A stretch of DNA of 64,000 nucleotides, taken from the NCBI GenBank assembly GCA_965199915.1, contig OZ241348.1, forward strand, positions 3,844,001 to 3,908,000. Reading direction: 5' to 3'. Numbering within the stretch: the first letter of the stretch is position 1; the number at the start of each line of letters is the position of its first letter. Positions 1 through 8,237 of this stretch are shown here, one piece after another. The position numbers were made by a program, and so were the translations under genes. Origin of the DNA: VXYL01 sp965199915. Its GTDB lineage: Bacteria; Pseudomonadota; Gammaproteobacteria; Pseudomonadales; Azotimanducaceae. The notes beneath the pieces were generated by a model. That model saw nothing but the letters and a program-made list of their open reading frames with translations, ran no database searches and was not told the origin of the DNA.

Positions 1-137
1 TCGGCGGGCAGGTGGTGTGGATTCACGGCGACCGTGCCGCCTTGGCGGATGCGCCGCTTCCGGATGCCGGCGCCACGCCGCCGTGGTGCGCCAACGTGAT
101 CGGATTCCAGATGCCGGCCCGTCCTCTTTCTCCATGA
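1..137 (+). CDS. 3' fragment of an unidentified protein
   Basis: A reading frame open from base 3 runs to a TGA at 135-137 and gives 44 residues ending in MPARPLSP. It has GC-rich third codon positions like the rest of the window, so it looks like the C-terminus of a plus-strand gene that begins outside the window. No family is recognised. It converges on ychF, whose stop lies 6 bases further on. Confidence 0.35.
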   Translation, partial: GGQVVWIHGDRAALADAPLPDAGATPPWCANVIGFQMPARPLSP

Positions 138-143
138 GTGACG

Positions 144-1235
144 TCACACGTTGAAGCGGAAGTGAACCACGTCGCCGTCTCGCACGGCGTAGCCTCTGCC
201 TTCCAGCCGCCGCTTGCCGGCGTCCTTGGCGCCGGCCTCGCCGCCGTGCGCCACGAAGTCCTCGTAACCGATCACCTCGGCGCGAATGAAGCCGCGCTCG
301 AAGTCCGTGTGGATGACGCCGGCCGCTTGCGGCGCCAAGGTGCCCACCGGCACCGTCCACGCCCGCGCCTCTTTCGGCCCGGCGGTGAAGAAGTGGTGCC
401 GGCCCAAGAGCCGATAGCCGGCGTACACCACGCGGTTCAAGCCCGGCGCTTGCCAACCCAGCTCGGCGAGGAGCTCGTCGCGGTCCGCGTCTTGCAGCTC
501 GCTGAGCTCGGCTTCCGTCTTGGCGCACACCGGCACCACCACGGCGCCTTGGTCCGCGGCCAACGCCTGCACCGCCGCCAACAAGGGATTGTCCGCAAAG
601 CCCTCCTCGGCGACGTTGGCCACGAACATCACCGGCTTGGCGGTGAGGAAGTTGCAGTCGCCGAGCGCCGCCATCTCGCCCGGGTCGAGGCCGAGCGCGC
701 GCACCGGCCGGCCAGCGTCCAGCCCCTTCACCACGCGCTCCAGCACGTCCACCAACGCCCGCGCCTCGTTGCCGCCGGCGTTGGCGACGCGCCGGTTGCG
801 CCTGAGCACCCGCTCGGCGGTGTCCAGGTCCGCCAGCGCGAGCTCGGTGTCGATCACGCCGATGTCGTCGCCCGGCGAGAGGGGGCCCGAAACGTGCGTC
901 ACCGCGTCGTCCGCAAAGCAGCGCACCACATGGGCGATGGCGTCGGTCTCGCGGATGTGCGCCAGGAACTGATTGCCCAGCCCTTCGCCTTGGGAGGCGC
1001 CCGCCACCAATCCCGCGATGTCCACGAACTCCATTCGGCTGGGCACCACCCGCGCCGGCTTCGCGATCTCCGCGATGCGCTGCAAGCGCGGATCCGGCAC
1101 CGGCACCACACCGGTGTTCGGTTCGATGGTGCAGAACGGAAAGTTCTCCGCGCTAACGCCAGAGCGCGTGAGGGCGTTGAACAAGGTGGATTTGCCGACG
1201 TTCGGCAGCCCCACGATGCCGCACTTGAACCCCAT
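144..1235 (-). CDS. ychF: Ribosome-binding ATPase YchF (Obg family)
   Basis: 363 residues, the usual length for YchF/OLA1, a cytoplasmic P-loop ATPase that binds ribosomes and 50S subunits. The P-loop GLPNVGKST lies at about residues 8-16 and Walker B is the FVDIAGLV stretch. The base-specificity loop reads FVANVAEE instead of the GTPase NKxD, which is the change that gives YchF its ATP preference. The C-terminal TGS-like domain carries the family signature FTAGPKEARAWTV. The ATG is followed by MGFKCGIVG, the classic YchF N-terminus. It is the last gene of the minus-strand string tRNA-Gln, rplY, pth, ychF, 10 bases after pth. Confidence 0.97.
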   Translation of the reverse strand: MGFKCGIVGLPNVGKSTLFNALTRSGVSAENFPFCTIEPNTGVVPVPDPRLQRIAEIAKPARVVPSRMEFVDIAGLVAGASQGEGLGNQFLAHIRETDAIAHVVRCFADDAVTHVSGPLSPGDDIGVIDTELALADLDTAERVLRRNRRVANAGGNEARALVDVLERVVKGLDAGRPVRALGLDPGEMAALGDCNFLTAKPVMFVANVAEEGFADNPLLAAVQALAADQGAVVVPVCAKTEAELSELQDADRDELLAELGWQAPGLNRVVYAGYRLLGRHHFFTAGPKEARAWTVPVGTLAPQAAGVIHTDFERGFIRAEVIGYEDFVAHGGEAGAKDAGKRRLEGRGYAVRDGDVVHFRFNV

Positions 1236-1245
1236 CAGCGCACCT

Positions 1246-1860
1246 TCATGACGAGCGGGGCGCTGCCACCGAAGCAGTCGGTCTCGGCGCGTGAAACAGG
1301 TTCATCGCGCGGTCCAAGTCGCCATCGAGCACCAAGGCAAGCACCTCGTCGTCCAGCCGCGCCGCGCGCTCGGCCGCGGTCCGCTCTGCGGCCGGCATGG
1401 CCGCGCCGGTCAGGTAGGCAACCATCGCCGCCGGGTCGCCGGGGTGTCCGACGCCGATACGCAAGCGCGCAAAGCCGCGCGCGTTGCCGAGCGAAGCAAT
1501 GACGCTCTTGAGCCCGTTGTGGCCGTTGTGGCCGCCGCCGCCGCGCAAACGGCACACGCCGGGCGGGAAGGCCACTTCGTCGTAGGCGACGAGAATCTCC
1601 TCCGGCGCGATCTTGTGGAACCGCGCCAGCCCGCCCACGGCCTCGCCGGAGAGGTTCACATAGGTGGTGGGGTAGAGCAGCCGCACATCGCGGCCCAAGA
1701 CATCGCCGCGCCCGCACAGCCCCTTGAACTTGCGCTGTTCGCGCAACGGCACGCCGAACCGCGCCGCCAGCCCCTCAAGCCAAGACGCGCCGATGTTGTG
1801 CCGCGTGCGGGCGTAGCGTGCGCCCGGATTGCCCAGCCCGACGAGAAGACGTATCGCCAT
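1246..1860 (-). CDS. pth: Peptidyl-tRNA hydrolase
   Basis: 204 residues. Pth cleaves the ester bond of peptidyl-tRNAs that drop off the ribosome and recycles tRNA. The N-terminus LLVGLGNPGARYARTRHNIG contains the family signature and the catalytic His. The NLSGEAV stretch supplies the substrate-binding Asn, AYDEVAFPPG holds the Asp that activates the His, and GGGHNGHNGLKS is the second Pth signature. It lies 34 bases downstream of rplY and 10 bases upstream of ychF, the conserved gammaproteobacterial order, and is probably transcribed with both. Confidence 0.97.
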   Translation of the reverse strand: MAIRLLVGLGNPGARYARTRHNIGASWLEGLAARFGVPLREQRKFKGLCGRGDVLGRDVRLLYPTTYVNLSGEAVGGLARFHKIAPEEILVAYDEVAFPPGVCRLRGGGGHNGHNGLKSVIASLGNARGFARLRIGVGHPGDPAAMVAYLTGAAMPAAERTAAERAARLDDEVLALVLDGDLDRAMNLFHAPRPTASVAAPRSS

Positions 1861-1894
1861 GTGGTTGCCCCATGCGTCCGGCGACGATCACGGT

Positions 1895-2548
1895 TTAAGA
1901 CGCTGCGTCGGTTTCCGCGGCGGGGCGCTCCGCGGAATTCTCTTCCTCGGCGGCTTCCGCGCCCCCGCGGCGCGCGGACACGCCCACCACCGGGGTGTCG
2001 TGATCCGGGCCGAGCGCCAAGGCCACCAGCGCGACGTCTGGCGGCAAAACGAGATCCGAAAGATGCAGGGACTGCCCGACTTGCAGCGCCGCCACGTCCA
2101 CTTCGATGAACTCCGGCAGGTGCTTCGGCAGGCAGCTCACTTCCACTTCGATGAGATTGTGCGCCAAGCGCCCGCCGCCGAGCTTCACGCCAACGCACTG
2201 GGCCTCGCCAACGAAGTGCAACGGCACATGCACCTGCACGGGCACATCCTCGCGGATGCGCAGGAAGTCCACGTGCTGAACCTGATCCGTGGCCGGGTGG
2301 CGCTGCACTTCACGCAACACGCAGGCTTGCGTCTTCTCGCCCACCTGCAGCGCGAGGATCTGCGAGAAGAACGCCTCCTCCTGCATGGCCTTGGCAAGGT
2401 CGCGCTGCGCGATGGCGAGCGGCACCGGTTCGCCGCCGCCACCGTAGAGGATGCCCGGCGCTTGGTCTTTGCGCCGGCGCAACCGCCGGCTGGCCGCTTT
2501 GCCGAGGTCGCTGCGCAGCTCGGCTCGGACGATGATTTGATCGCGCAT
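1895..2548 (-). CDS. rplY: 50S ribosomal protein bL25 (Ctc/TL5 type)
   Basis: 217 residues: an N-terminal 5S-rRNA-binding L25 domain of about 95 residues (opening IIVRAELRSDLGKAASRRLR) plus the C-terminal beta-rich domain of the longer Ctc/TL5 form, including the FLRIREDVPVQVHVPLHF stretch and an acidic tail. E. coli L25 has only the first domain; many gammaproteobacteria have this two-domain form. The ATG at 2548 has an AAGGA about 9 bases upstream. The gene starts 85 bases after tRNA-Gln with no terminator between them, so both may share the promoter at 2765-2793. In pseudomonads prs sits directly upstream of rplY; here it is absent and encoded at 38.2 kb. Confidence 0.96.
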   Translation of the reverse strand: MRDQIIVRAELRSDLGKAASRRLRRRKDQAPGILYGGGGEPVPLAIAQRDLAKAMQEEAFFSQILALQVGEKTQACVLREVQRHPATDQVQHVDFLRIREDVPVQVHVPLHFVGEAQCVGVKLGGGRLAHNLIEVEVSCLPKHLPEFIEVDVAALQVGQSLHLSDLVLPPDVALVALALGPDHDTPVVGVSARRGGAEAAEEENSAERPAAETDAAS

Positions 2549-2632
2549 TCGAGGAGTTCCTTAGCCTTCTGTCCTGACCAGCTATACTGACCAGTCTTGC
2601 GCCGGCGGTGCCCGCTCGACGTTTTCATGTTT

Positions 2633-2707
2633 TGGCTGGGGCGGCAGGATTCGAACCTGCGAATGCCGGGATCAAAACCCGGTGCCTTACCACTTGGCGA
2701 CGCCCCA
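2633..2707 (-). tRNA. tRNA-Gln (anticodon TTG)
   Basis: Read on the minus strand, a 7-bp acceptor stem TGGGGCG pairs with CGCCCCA, the anticodon loop reads TTTTGAT with anticodon TTG, and the T-arm contains GGTTCGAATCC. The discriminator base is G (2636) and CCA is encoded at 2633-2635. The sequence closely resembles E. coli tRNA-Gln. A single tRNA-Gln between lolB and rplY is a known gammaproteobacterial position, where ispE and prs normally flank it. Confidence 0.97.
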
Positions 2708-2764
2708 AGTATTCGCTGTTGAAGGCCACTCGCATCGCCCGGTGGCTGGTCGCGAAGCGGGCGC

Positions 2765-2793
2765 ATTCTCTTTGCCAGCGCTTGGAATGTCAA
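2765..2793 (-). promoter_or_regulatory. Sigma-70 type promoter for tRNA-Gln (and rplY operon)
   Basis: On the minus strand a perfect -35 box TTGACA (2788-2793) is followed by a 17-bp spacer and the -10 box GAGAAT (2765-2770), about 60 bases upstream of the mature tRNA 5' end. It overlaps the last codons of lolB. The same layout (TTGGCA, 17 bp, TAGAAT) occurs upstream of rpsU in this window. Confidence 0.7.
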
Positions 2794-3380
2794 ATCGCGT
2801 CTCGGCCTTCCCCTCGGCCTTCTGGCGGGCCGAACCACTCCTTGCAAATCACCGTGACGCGCCGCCCCTCCTTCGTGGCGACGATCCGCCCCGGCACCTC
2901 GCCCGCCGCCGCGCTCCGCCATCCACGCAGTTCCACCGTCCAACCGTGTTGCTCGAAGCGCGTCACGCGGCCGCTCGCGTCGCGCTGCAACTCCACTGCC
3001 GCGTCTGGCGCAACCGCTCCGCGCACCCAATGCCGCAACGCGGCGATCGGCGCGCGCCAGCCAAGCGCCTGCGCCATGAGCGCATCGGCGTCGGCGTCTT
3101 CCATCACATGCCCGCGGGCGTCGATCACGCGCATGGCGCGACCGTCCCCTAGCAGCCGCGTCCGGCCTTGACCGAGCGGGCCCCAGATCTCAATGGCGAA
3201 ACGTTCGCCGGCTTGCCGCCAGTCGAAGGATGCCGAAAACGCCTCGCCGCCGCCACGCACGCCGATGCGCCCCCGCACCCGGAAGTCGAAATCGGCGAAG
3301 CCCTCCGGCCGCGGCTGCAGCGGCGCGCAAGCCGCGGACAACAGCAGCGCGACCAGAATGGCCGGCAACCAACCCCGCAT
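2790..3380 (-). CDS. lolB: Outer-membrane lipoprotein insertase LolB
   Basis: 196 residues from the chosen ATG at 3380. LolB is itself an outer-membrane lipoprotein; it accepts lipoproteins from periplasmic LolA and inserts them into the outer membrane. The start gives a lipoprotein signal peptide MRGWLPAILVALLLSAAC with the lipobox LSAAC; the longer frame from 3425 adds 15 residues unlike a signal. The mature part matches LolB: FRVRGRIGVRGG, FDWRQAGERFAIEIWGPLGQG, and a WRAPIAALRHWVRG stretch. In relatives ispE follows lolB; here tRNA-Gln follows directly. Confidence 0.9.
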   Translation of the reverse strand: MRGWLPAILVALLLSAACAPLQPRPEGFADFDFRVRGRIGVRGGGEAFSASFDWRQAGERFAIEIWGPLGQGRTRLLGDGRAMRVIDARGHVMEDADADALMAQALGWRAPIAALRHWVRGAVAPDAAVELQRDASGRVTRFEQHGWTVELRGWRSAAAGEVPGRIVATKEGRRVTVICKEWFGPPEGRGEGRDAI

Positions 3381-3511
3381 GGCGCGGGCCCCATGTGGGC
3401 GCTCCGTACCGCACATTAGTAGCACATAACCTCAGTTTTGCTGTTGTTCGTGGATGCTCTCCATGCTCTGTAGGAGCGCGAACAACATGCCTTGTCTCAT
3501 GCTATTTTCCC

Positions 3512-3551
3512 CCACGGAGGCGGTCAGCTTTCCGCCACGGAGGCGGTCAGC
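3512..3551 (+). repeat. Short direct repeat, two 17-bp copies
   Basis: The 17-mer CCACGGAGGCGGTCAGC occurs at 3512-3528 and again at 3535-3551, in the 250-base gap between the divergent lolB and msbA-lpxK. A good Shine-Dalgarno-like AAGGAGGA lies at about 3569-3576, but the msbA-lpxK ATG is 57 bases further on. No other gene or clear promoter is seen in the gap. Confidence 0.6.
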
Positions 3552-3632
3552 CGCGCCGAACCAGCCAAGGAGGACCCGTGCCGATGCCTCGCTTCCGGTC
3601 CGACGATCGCACGGTCTTAGGGGCGCGGGCCG

Positions 3633-6554
3633 ATGTCTCCTAGCATCACAGCCCCACCCCAAGGCACCCCTCCCAAAGGCGCCCCTCCCCACAGCGCCGA
3701 GGGGGTTGGGAAAGGCGACTGGGCCACCTACCGGCGGTTGCTCGGCTACGTTGCCGATCAGAAGCTGTGGTTCCTGCTGGCCGTGGCGGGTTTCCTGTTC
3801 ACCGCCGGCGGTGAAGCCGGATTCGCGCTGGCGCTCGGCTTCATCGTGGACGCGCTCGATTATCCGATGCCGGTGTACGTTTGGCAGTTCCCGGCAATCA
3901 TGGTGATGCTGGCGGTGGCGCGCTCGGTCGGCGCGATCGCCGGCGAATACGCGCTGTCGCGCGTGTCGTTCCGCGCCATCCACGCCATTCGCACGCATCT
4001 GTTCGAGCGCCTGTTGCTGTTGCCGAGCGCGTTCTACGACCAGAGCGCCCGCGGCCACCTGGTGTCGCGGCTCACCTTCACCACCGCCCAGCTGCGGGAC
4101 GCCACCGCGGACGTCTTGAAGGTGTTGGTTGCCGACGGCCTCAAGGTGATCGTGTTCCTCGCCGCGATGGTCTATCAGAACTGGCAGCTCACTTTGGCGT
4201 TCTTTGTGGTCGCGCCGCTGGTCGGCCTCATCGTGCGCTACGCGGCACGTCGGTTCCGGCGCTTGAGCACGCGCATTCAAGGTTCGATGGGCGACGTGAC
4301 GCACGTTGCGGCGGAAACGGTGAGCGGCTACCGCGAAGTGCGCATCTTCGGCGGCGAACCGCGCGAGCGGGATCGGTTCCGCGCCGCCAGCGAGCAGAAC
4401 CGGCGGCAAAACCTCAAAATGGCGCTCACCAAGACCACCAGCGCGCAGGTGATCCAATTTCTGGCCGCGGCGGCCTTGGCGGCGCTGGTGTGCCTGGTCT
4501 TCCAGCCGCAGATTGGCGGCGGCATGACGCCGGGCGCGCTAGCCGGTTATCTGGCGCTCGCCGGAGCGCTCGCCAATCCGATCAAGAAGCTCTCGGATCT
4601 GAATGCCCGGCTGCAGCGGGGCCTTGCGGCCGCGCACGACATCTTCTCCCAGCTCGATCAACGCCCGGAGCAGGACAGCGGCGCTTTGGACGTGCCCCGC
4701 GTGCGCGGCGAAATCCGTTTCGAGCAGGTCTCCTTCGGCTACGGCGCGGATCGGCCGGACGTGCTGCGCGATGTCACGCTCACCGTGCAGCCGGGACAAA
4801 CCATCGCCTTGGTGGGTCGTTCCGGCGCCGGCAAGACCACCCTCGCCAGCCTCATCGCGCGCTTCTACGAACCAACGAGCGGGCGCATCCTGCTCGACGG
4901 CAAGCCCTTGGCCAGCTACCGCCTCTCCTGCCTGCGACGGCAGATCGCGTTGGTCACCCAAAACGTCACGCTGTTCAACGACACGTTGGCGAACAACATC
5001 GCCTATGGCGGCTTGGCCGGCGCGGACAAGCAAGCCGTCGACGCCGCCGTGCGCCGCGCCCAGGCCAAGCGCTTCGTCGACGAGTTGCCGGACGGAATCG
5101 ACACCGTCGTCGGCGACGACGGCGTGCGGCTGTCCGGCGGCCAGCGGCAGCGGGTGGCCATTGCCCGCGCCCTGCTGAAGGACGCGCCCATGCTGATCCT
5201 CGACGAGGCCACCTCGTCCTTGGACGCCGCCTCCGAGCAACAGGTGCAAGCCGCCTTGGAGGAGGTGATGCGCGGTCGCACCACCATCGTCATCGCCCAC
5301 CGCCTGTCCACCGTGGAGAAGGCGGACCTGATCGCTGTGGTGGAGGACGGCACGGTGGTGGAGACCGGCAACCACGCCACCCTCGTGGCCGCCGGCGGCG
5401 CCTACGCGAAACTGTACGAGTCGCAGTTCCACGCGCCGGCGGCCAAAGCCGCGCCGGCGACGAGGAGAGCGCGCCGTCCCGCGACGCTGCCGGTGGCCAC
5501 GACCCTGGCGCCGCTGGTGCGGGGCTGGTACGACGGCCGCTTCTGGCCGCGCCTGCTGTGGCCGCTCGGCGCGGTGTTCGGCTGGCTCGCGGCGCGGCGG
5601 CGGCAACGCTATTTGAGCGGCCGCGCCAAGCCGTGGCGGGCGCCCGCGCCGGTGGTGGTGGTGGGCAACATCACCGCCGGCGGCACCGGCAAGACGCCGC
5701 TGGTGATCTGGCTGACGCGGTGGCTTGCCGCGCGCGGCAGAAAGCCGGGGATCGTCTCGCGCGGCTACGGCGGCAAAGCCTCGTATCCCTTGCAGGTTAC
5801 GAAGCGCACGCCGGCGGCGCAGTGTGGCGACGAAGCCGCGATGATCGCCCGGCGCACGGGCTGCCCGGTGGTGGTGGATCCACACCGCGGCCGCGCCGTG
5901 CGGGCGCTGCTGGCAAGCGCGGACGTGGACATCGTGCTCGCCGACGACGGCCTGCAACACTACGCGTTGGAACGCGACGTGGAGATCGCGGTGCTCGACG
6001 GACAACGCGGCGTGGGCAACGGCCTGTGCCTGCCGGCCGGGCCATTGCGGGAACCCGTGGCCCGGCTGCGGGCTTGCGACTGGGTGGTGGCCAACGGCAC
6101 CGCGCCCGGCGTCGTGGAGACGGAATCCGTGATGGTGGCCCAAGCGCAAGCTCTGGTGAACGTGTCCACCGGAGAGCGTTTGACGGTGGACGAGTTCACA
6201 AGCCGGTTCGGCTTCGGCGACAATCTGGCGGCCATCGCCGGCATCGGCAACCCGGCGCGGTTTCAAGCCACGTTGGCCGGCATCGGCCTCGCGCCGCCGT
6301 TGCGGGCGTTCCCGGACCACCATCGCTTCACCCTCGCGGATGCCCAGGCAGCGGACGCCGCGGCGGTGCTGATGACGGAGAAGGACGCCGAGAAGGTGCG
6401 CGTGCTCGGCCCGCCGCCCAACTGCTGGTACTTGGAAATCGCCATGCGCTTCCTCGAACCGGTGGACGACCTCTTGGAGACGTTGTTCCACGCCAAGGGC
6501 TTGGCGCTCGACGCGGCGAACATCGAGCCGGAAGCGTCAGCGGCGTCCGGGTGA
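3633..6554 (+). CDS. msbA-lpxK: MsbA-LpxK fusion: lipid A flippase joined to tetraacyldisaccharide 4'-kinase
   Basis: 973 residues in one uninterrupted frame. Residues about 25-605 are MsbA, the homodimeric ABC exporter that flips lipid A-core across the inner membrane: six membrane segments, Walker A GRSGAGKTT (about 396), signature LSGGQRQR (about 500), Walker B MLILDEAT (about 520) and the switch IVIAHRLST. After an Ala/Arg-rich linker, residues about 625-965 are LpxK, which adds the 4'-phosphate of lipid A: LVRGWYDGRFWPRLLWPLG start region, P-loop GNITAGGTGKTP (about 678), DDGLQHYAL and MTEKDAEK motifs. In E. coli these are two adjacent genes. No stop codon separates the halves; an internal GTG in the linker could allow some separate LpxK translation, but MsbA cannot end on its own. 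It overlaps kdsB by 4 bases. Confidence 0.93.
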   Translation: MSPSITAPPQGTPPKGAPPHSAEGVGKGDWATYRRLLGYVADQKLWFLLAVAGFLFTAGGEAGFALALGFIVDALDYPMPVYVWQFPAIMVMLAVARSVGAIAGEYALSRVSFRAIHAIRTHLFERLLLLPSAFYDQSARGHLVSRLTFTTAQLRDATADVLKVLVADGLKVIVFLAAMVYQNWQLTLAFFVVAPLVGLIVRYAARRFRRLSTRIQGSMGDVTHVAAETVSGYREVRIFGGEPRERDRFRAASEQNRRQNLKMALTKTTSAQVIQFLAAAALAALVCLVFQPQIGGGMTPGALAGYLALAGALANPIKKLSDLNARLQRGLAAAHDIFSQLDQRPEQDSGALDVPRVRGEIRFEQVSFGYGADRPDVLRDVTLTVQPGQTIALVGRSGAGKTTLASLIARFYEPTSGRILLDGKPLASYRLSCLRRQIALVTQNVTLFNDTLANNIAYGGLAGADKQAVDAAVRRAQAKRFVDELPDGIDTVVGDDGVRLSGGQRQRVAIARALLKDAPMLILDEATSSLDAASEQQVQAALEEVMRGRTTIVIAHRLSTVEKADLIAVVEDGTVVETGNHATLVAAGGAYAKLYESQFHAPAAKAAPATRRARRPATLPVATTLAPLVRGWYDGRFWPRLLWPLGAVFGWLAARRRQRYLSGRAKPWRAPAPVVVVGNITAGGTGKTPLVIWLTRWLAARGRKPGIVSRGYGGKASYPLQVTKRTPAAQCGDEAAMIARRTGCPVVVDPHRGRAVRALLASADVDIVLADDGLQHYALERDVEIAVLDGQRGVGNGLCLPAGPLREPVARLRACDWVVANGTAPGVVETESVMVAQAQALVNVSTGERLTVDEFTSRFGFGDNLAAIAGIGNPARFQATLAGIGLAPPLRAFPDHHRFTLADAQAADAAAVLMTEKDAEKVRVLGPPPNCWYLEIAMRFLEPVDDLLETLFHAKGLALDAANIEPEASAASG

Positions 6555-7378
6555 GCTTTCGCGTGGTGATTCCGGCGCGCTTCGCGTCCTCCCGGCTGCC
6601 CGACAAACCGCTGCTCGACTTGGGCGGCAAGCCGATGATCGTGCGCGTCGCGGAGCAGGCCGCCCGTTCCGGGGCCCGCGGCGTGGTTGTCGCCACGGAC
6701 GACGAGCGGGTGCTCCGCGCGGTTGAAGGCGCGCGCGTCGAACGCGCCGAAGCCGTGCTGACGCGCGCGGATCACCCCTCGGGTTCGGACCGGGTGATGG
6801 AGGTGGCGGCGAACGCGGGTTGGCGCGACGAAGATATCGTGGTGAACGTGCAAGGCGACGAACCCTTGGTGCCGCCGGCGGCTATCGACCAAGTGGCGGC
6901 GCTGCTGCGCGAGGCGAGTGCTCAGCCGGGGCCGCTCGCAGGCGAGCGGCGCGCGAGGGGCCTGCCCCTCGCAAAAAAAAGCCCCTGCTCGGTCGCTACG
7001 CTTTGCGAGCCCATCGCCCGTCCAGGCGACTTGTTCGATCCGAACATCGTCAAGGTGGTCGTCAACGGTCAAGGCCGCGCCTTGTACTTCTCACGGGCGC
7101 CGGTGCCGTGGTCGCGCGCCGCGTTTTCGGAAGGGATCCCGACCGAACTGGCCGCTGGCTGGCAGCGGCACATCGGCATCTACGCCTACCGCGTGGACGC
7201 CCTGCGGGAGTTCGTCTCGTGGCCGGTGGGCCATCTTGAGCGGGTGGAAGCGCTCGAGCAATTGCGTTTGCTCGAGCGCGGGCGCGGCATCGCCGTTGCC
7301 GAAGCGGTGGCGCCGGTGCCCGGCGGCGTCGACACGCCGGCCGATGTGGAGCGCGTGCGCCGGATTCTCGCCGGTTGA
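6551..7378 (+). CDS. kdsB: CMP-KDO synthetase
   Basis: 275 residues. KdsB makes CMP-3-deoxy-D-manno-octulosonate from CTP and KDO for the lipid A inner core. The N-terminal VIPARFASSRLPDKPLLDLGGKP-type stretch, VNVQGDEPLVPP, NIVKVVVN and ALYFSRAPVPW are family motifs; HIGIYAYR and LERVEALEQLRLLE complete the fold. The GTG start overlaps the msbA-lpxK stop (GTGA), so translation is probably coupled and the operon delivers flippase, lipid A kinase and KDO activation together. Compared with E. coli KdsB there is an in-frame insertion of about 24 residues at about 123-147, just before ATLCEPI, coded by a palindromic element (6931-6980). Confidence 0.94.
   Translation: MSFRVVIPARFASSRLPDKPLLDLGGKPMIVRVAEQAARSGARGVVVATDDERVLRAVEGARVERAEAVLTRADHPSGSDRVMEVAANAGWRDEDIVVNVQGDEPLVPPAAIDQVAALLREASAQPGPLAGERRARGLPLAKKSPCSVATLCEPIARPGDLFDPNIVKVVVNGQGRALYFSRAPVPWSRAAFSEGIPTELAAGWQRHIGIYAYRVDALREFVSWPVGHLERVEALEQLRLLERGRGIAVAEAVAPVPGGVDTPADVERVRRILAG
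6931..7010 (+). repeat. Palindromic element inserted in frame in kdsB
   Basis: Three inverted repeats lie in a row: a 9-bp perfect stem GCCGCTCGC with 2-base loop (6931-6950), an 8-bp perfect stem GCGAGGGG with loop CCTG (6953-6972) followed by eight A residues (6973-6980), and a looser GCTCG/CGAGC pair at about 6987-7010. The first two and the A-run code for the extra residues of KdsB. The CCCCTGCTCG core also occurs at about 29529-29538. Confidence 0.7.
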
Positions 7379-7410
7379 GCCGCTGCCGACCGGCGCAGCC
7401 CCCGTGCGCC

Positions 7411-8181
7411 TCAGCGCGGCTGCATCCGAATGCCGCCGTCCAAGCGAATCGTCTCGCCGTTGAGATAGGGGTTTTCGACGATGTGCCGGGCGAGTTGCGC
7501 GAACTCCGGCGCCTCGCCCAAGCGGTTCGGGAACTGCACGCTATCGATGAGCGGCAAGCGCACCCGGTCCGGGGCGCCCATCATCATGGGCGTCTCGAAA
7601 ATGCCGGGCGCAATGGTGCAGACCCGCACCCCGTGGCGCGCCAGATCCCGGGCGATGGGCAACGTCATGCCCACCACGCCGCCCTTGCTGGCGCTGTAGG
7701 CGGCTTGCCCGATCTGGCCGTCGAACGCCGCCACGGACGCCGTGTTGATGATCACGCCCCGTTCCCCGTCGGCAGTGACCGGTTCGTTCTTGGCCATGTG
7801 CGAGGCGCACAGCCGCAAGGTGTTGAAGGTGCCCACCAAGTTCACTTGGATGACGAAGTGGAACGCGTTGAGGTCCAGCGGCCCTTCGCGCCCCAGCGTG
7901 CGGCCAGCGGCGCCGATGCCGGCGCAGTTGACGTTGATGTGAATGGCGCCAAAGCGTTCCAGCGCGCCGTCCACCGCCGCTTGGGCGGAATCGGCGTCCG
8001 CCACGTTGGCGGCGAACGCCGCGGCGTCCGCGCCCAGCTCGCGCGCCGTCTGGTCGGCCAAGTCCGCGTTGAGGTCCACAACCGCGACTTTGCCGCCGGC
8101 GCTCACGATGGTCTCCGCCGTGGCCCTGCCAAGCCCCGAAGCGCCGCCAGTGACCAACGCCACTTTGCCGTGGATGTCCAT
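7411..8181 (-). CDS. Short-chain dehydrogenase, 3-hydroxyacyl-CoA dehydrogenase type 2-like
   Basis: 256 residues of the classical SDR fold: NAD-binding TGGASGLG near the N-terminus, Asp at the end of beta-2 (VVDLNADL) favouring NAD over NADP, the NCAGIG motif (NNAG equivalent), catalytic Ser in NTASVAAFDG and YSASK (Tyr-x3-Lys). The stretches VNLVGTFNTLRLCASHMAKN and APGIFETPMMMGAPDRVR match the HSD10 (type 2 hydroxyacyl-CoA dehydrogenase) branch, so a role in beta-oxidation of fatty or branched acyl-CoA is likely but not proven. It is divergent from the alkB-like gene with 56 bases between starts. Confidence 0.88.
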   Translation of the reverse strand: MDIHGKVALVTGGASGLGRATAETIVSAGGKVAVVDLNADLADQTARELGADAAAFAANVADADSAQAAVDGALERFGAIHINVNCAGIGAAGRTLGREGPLDLNAFHFVIQVNLVGTFNTLRLCASHMAKNEPVTADGERGVIINTASVAAFDGQIGQAAYSASKGGVVGMTLPIARDLARHGVRVCTIAPGIFETPMMMGAPDRVRLPLIDSVQFPNRLGEAPEFAQLARHIVENPYLNGETIRLDGGIRMQPR

Positions 8182-8237
8182 TGCTTCCCCTCCGTTGCGA
8201 GCACGCTGTGAAAACCGCCGACGAGGCGGTGCGCCTT

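Noticed and set aside
4539..6491. 650-codon antisense frame under msbA-lpxK
   Set aside because: Long open frame caused by GC-rich third positions on the opposite strand; composition is Arg/His/Gly-rich and no motif is recognisable.
3633..6554. MsbA-LpxK fusion as an artefact of one missed stop
   Set aside because: No stop occurs in frame through the linker and both domains keep full motifs, so a single base error would have to remove a stop without frame change; still listed for read-level checking.
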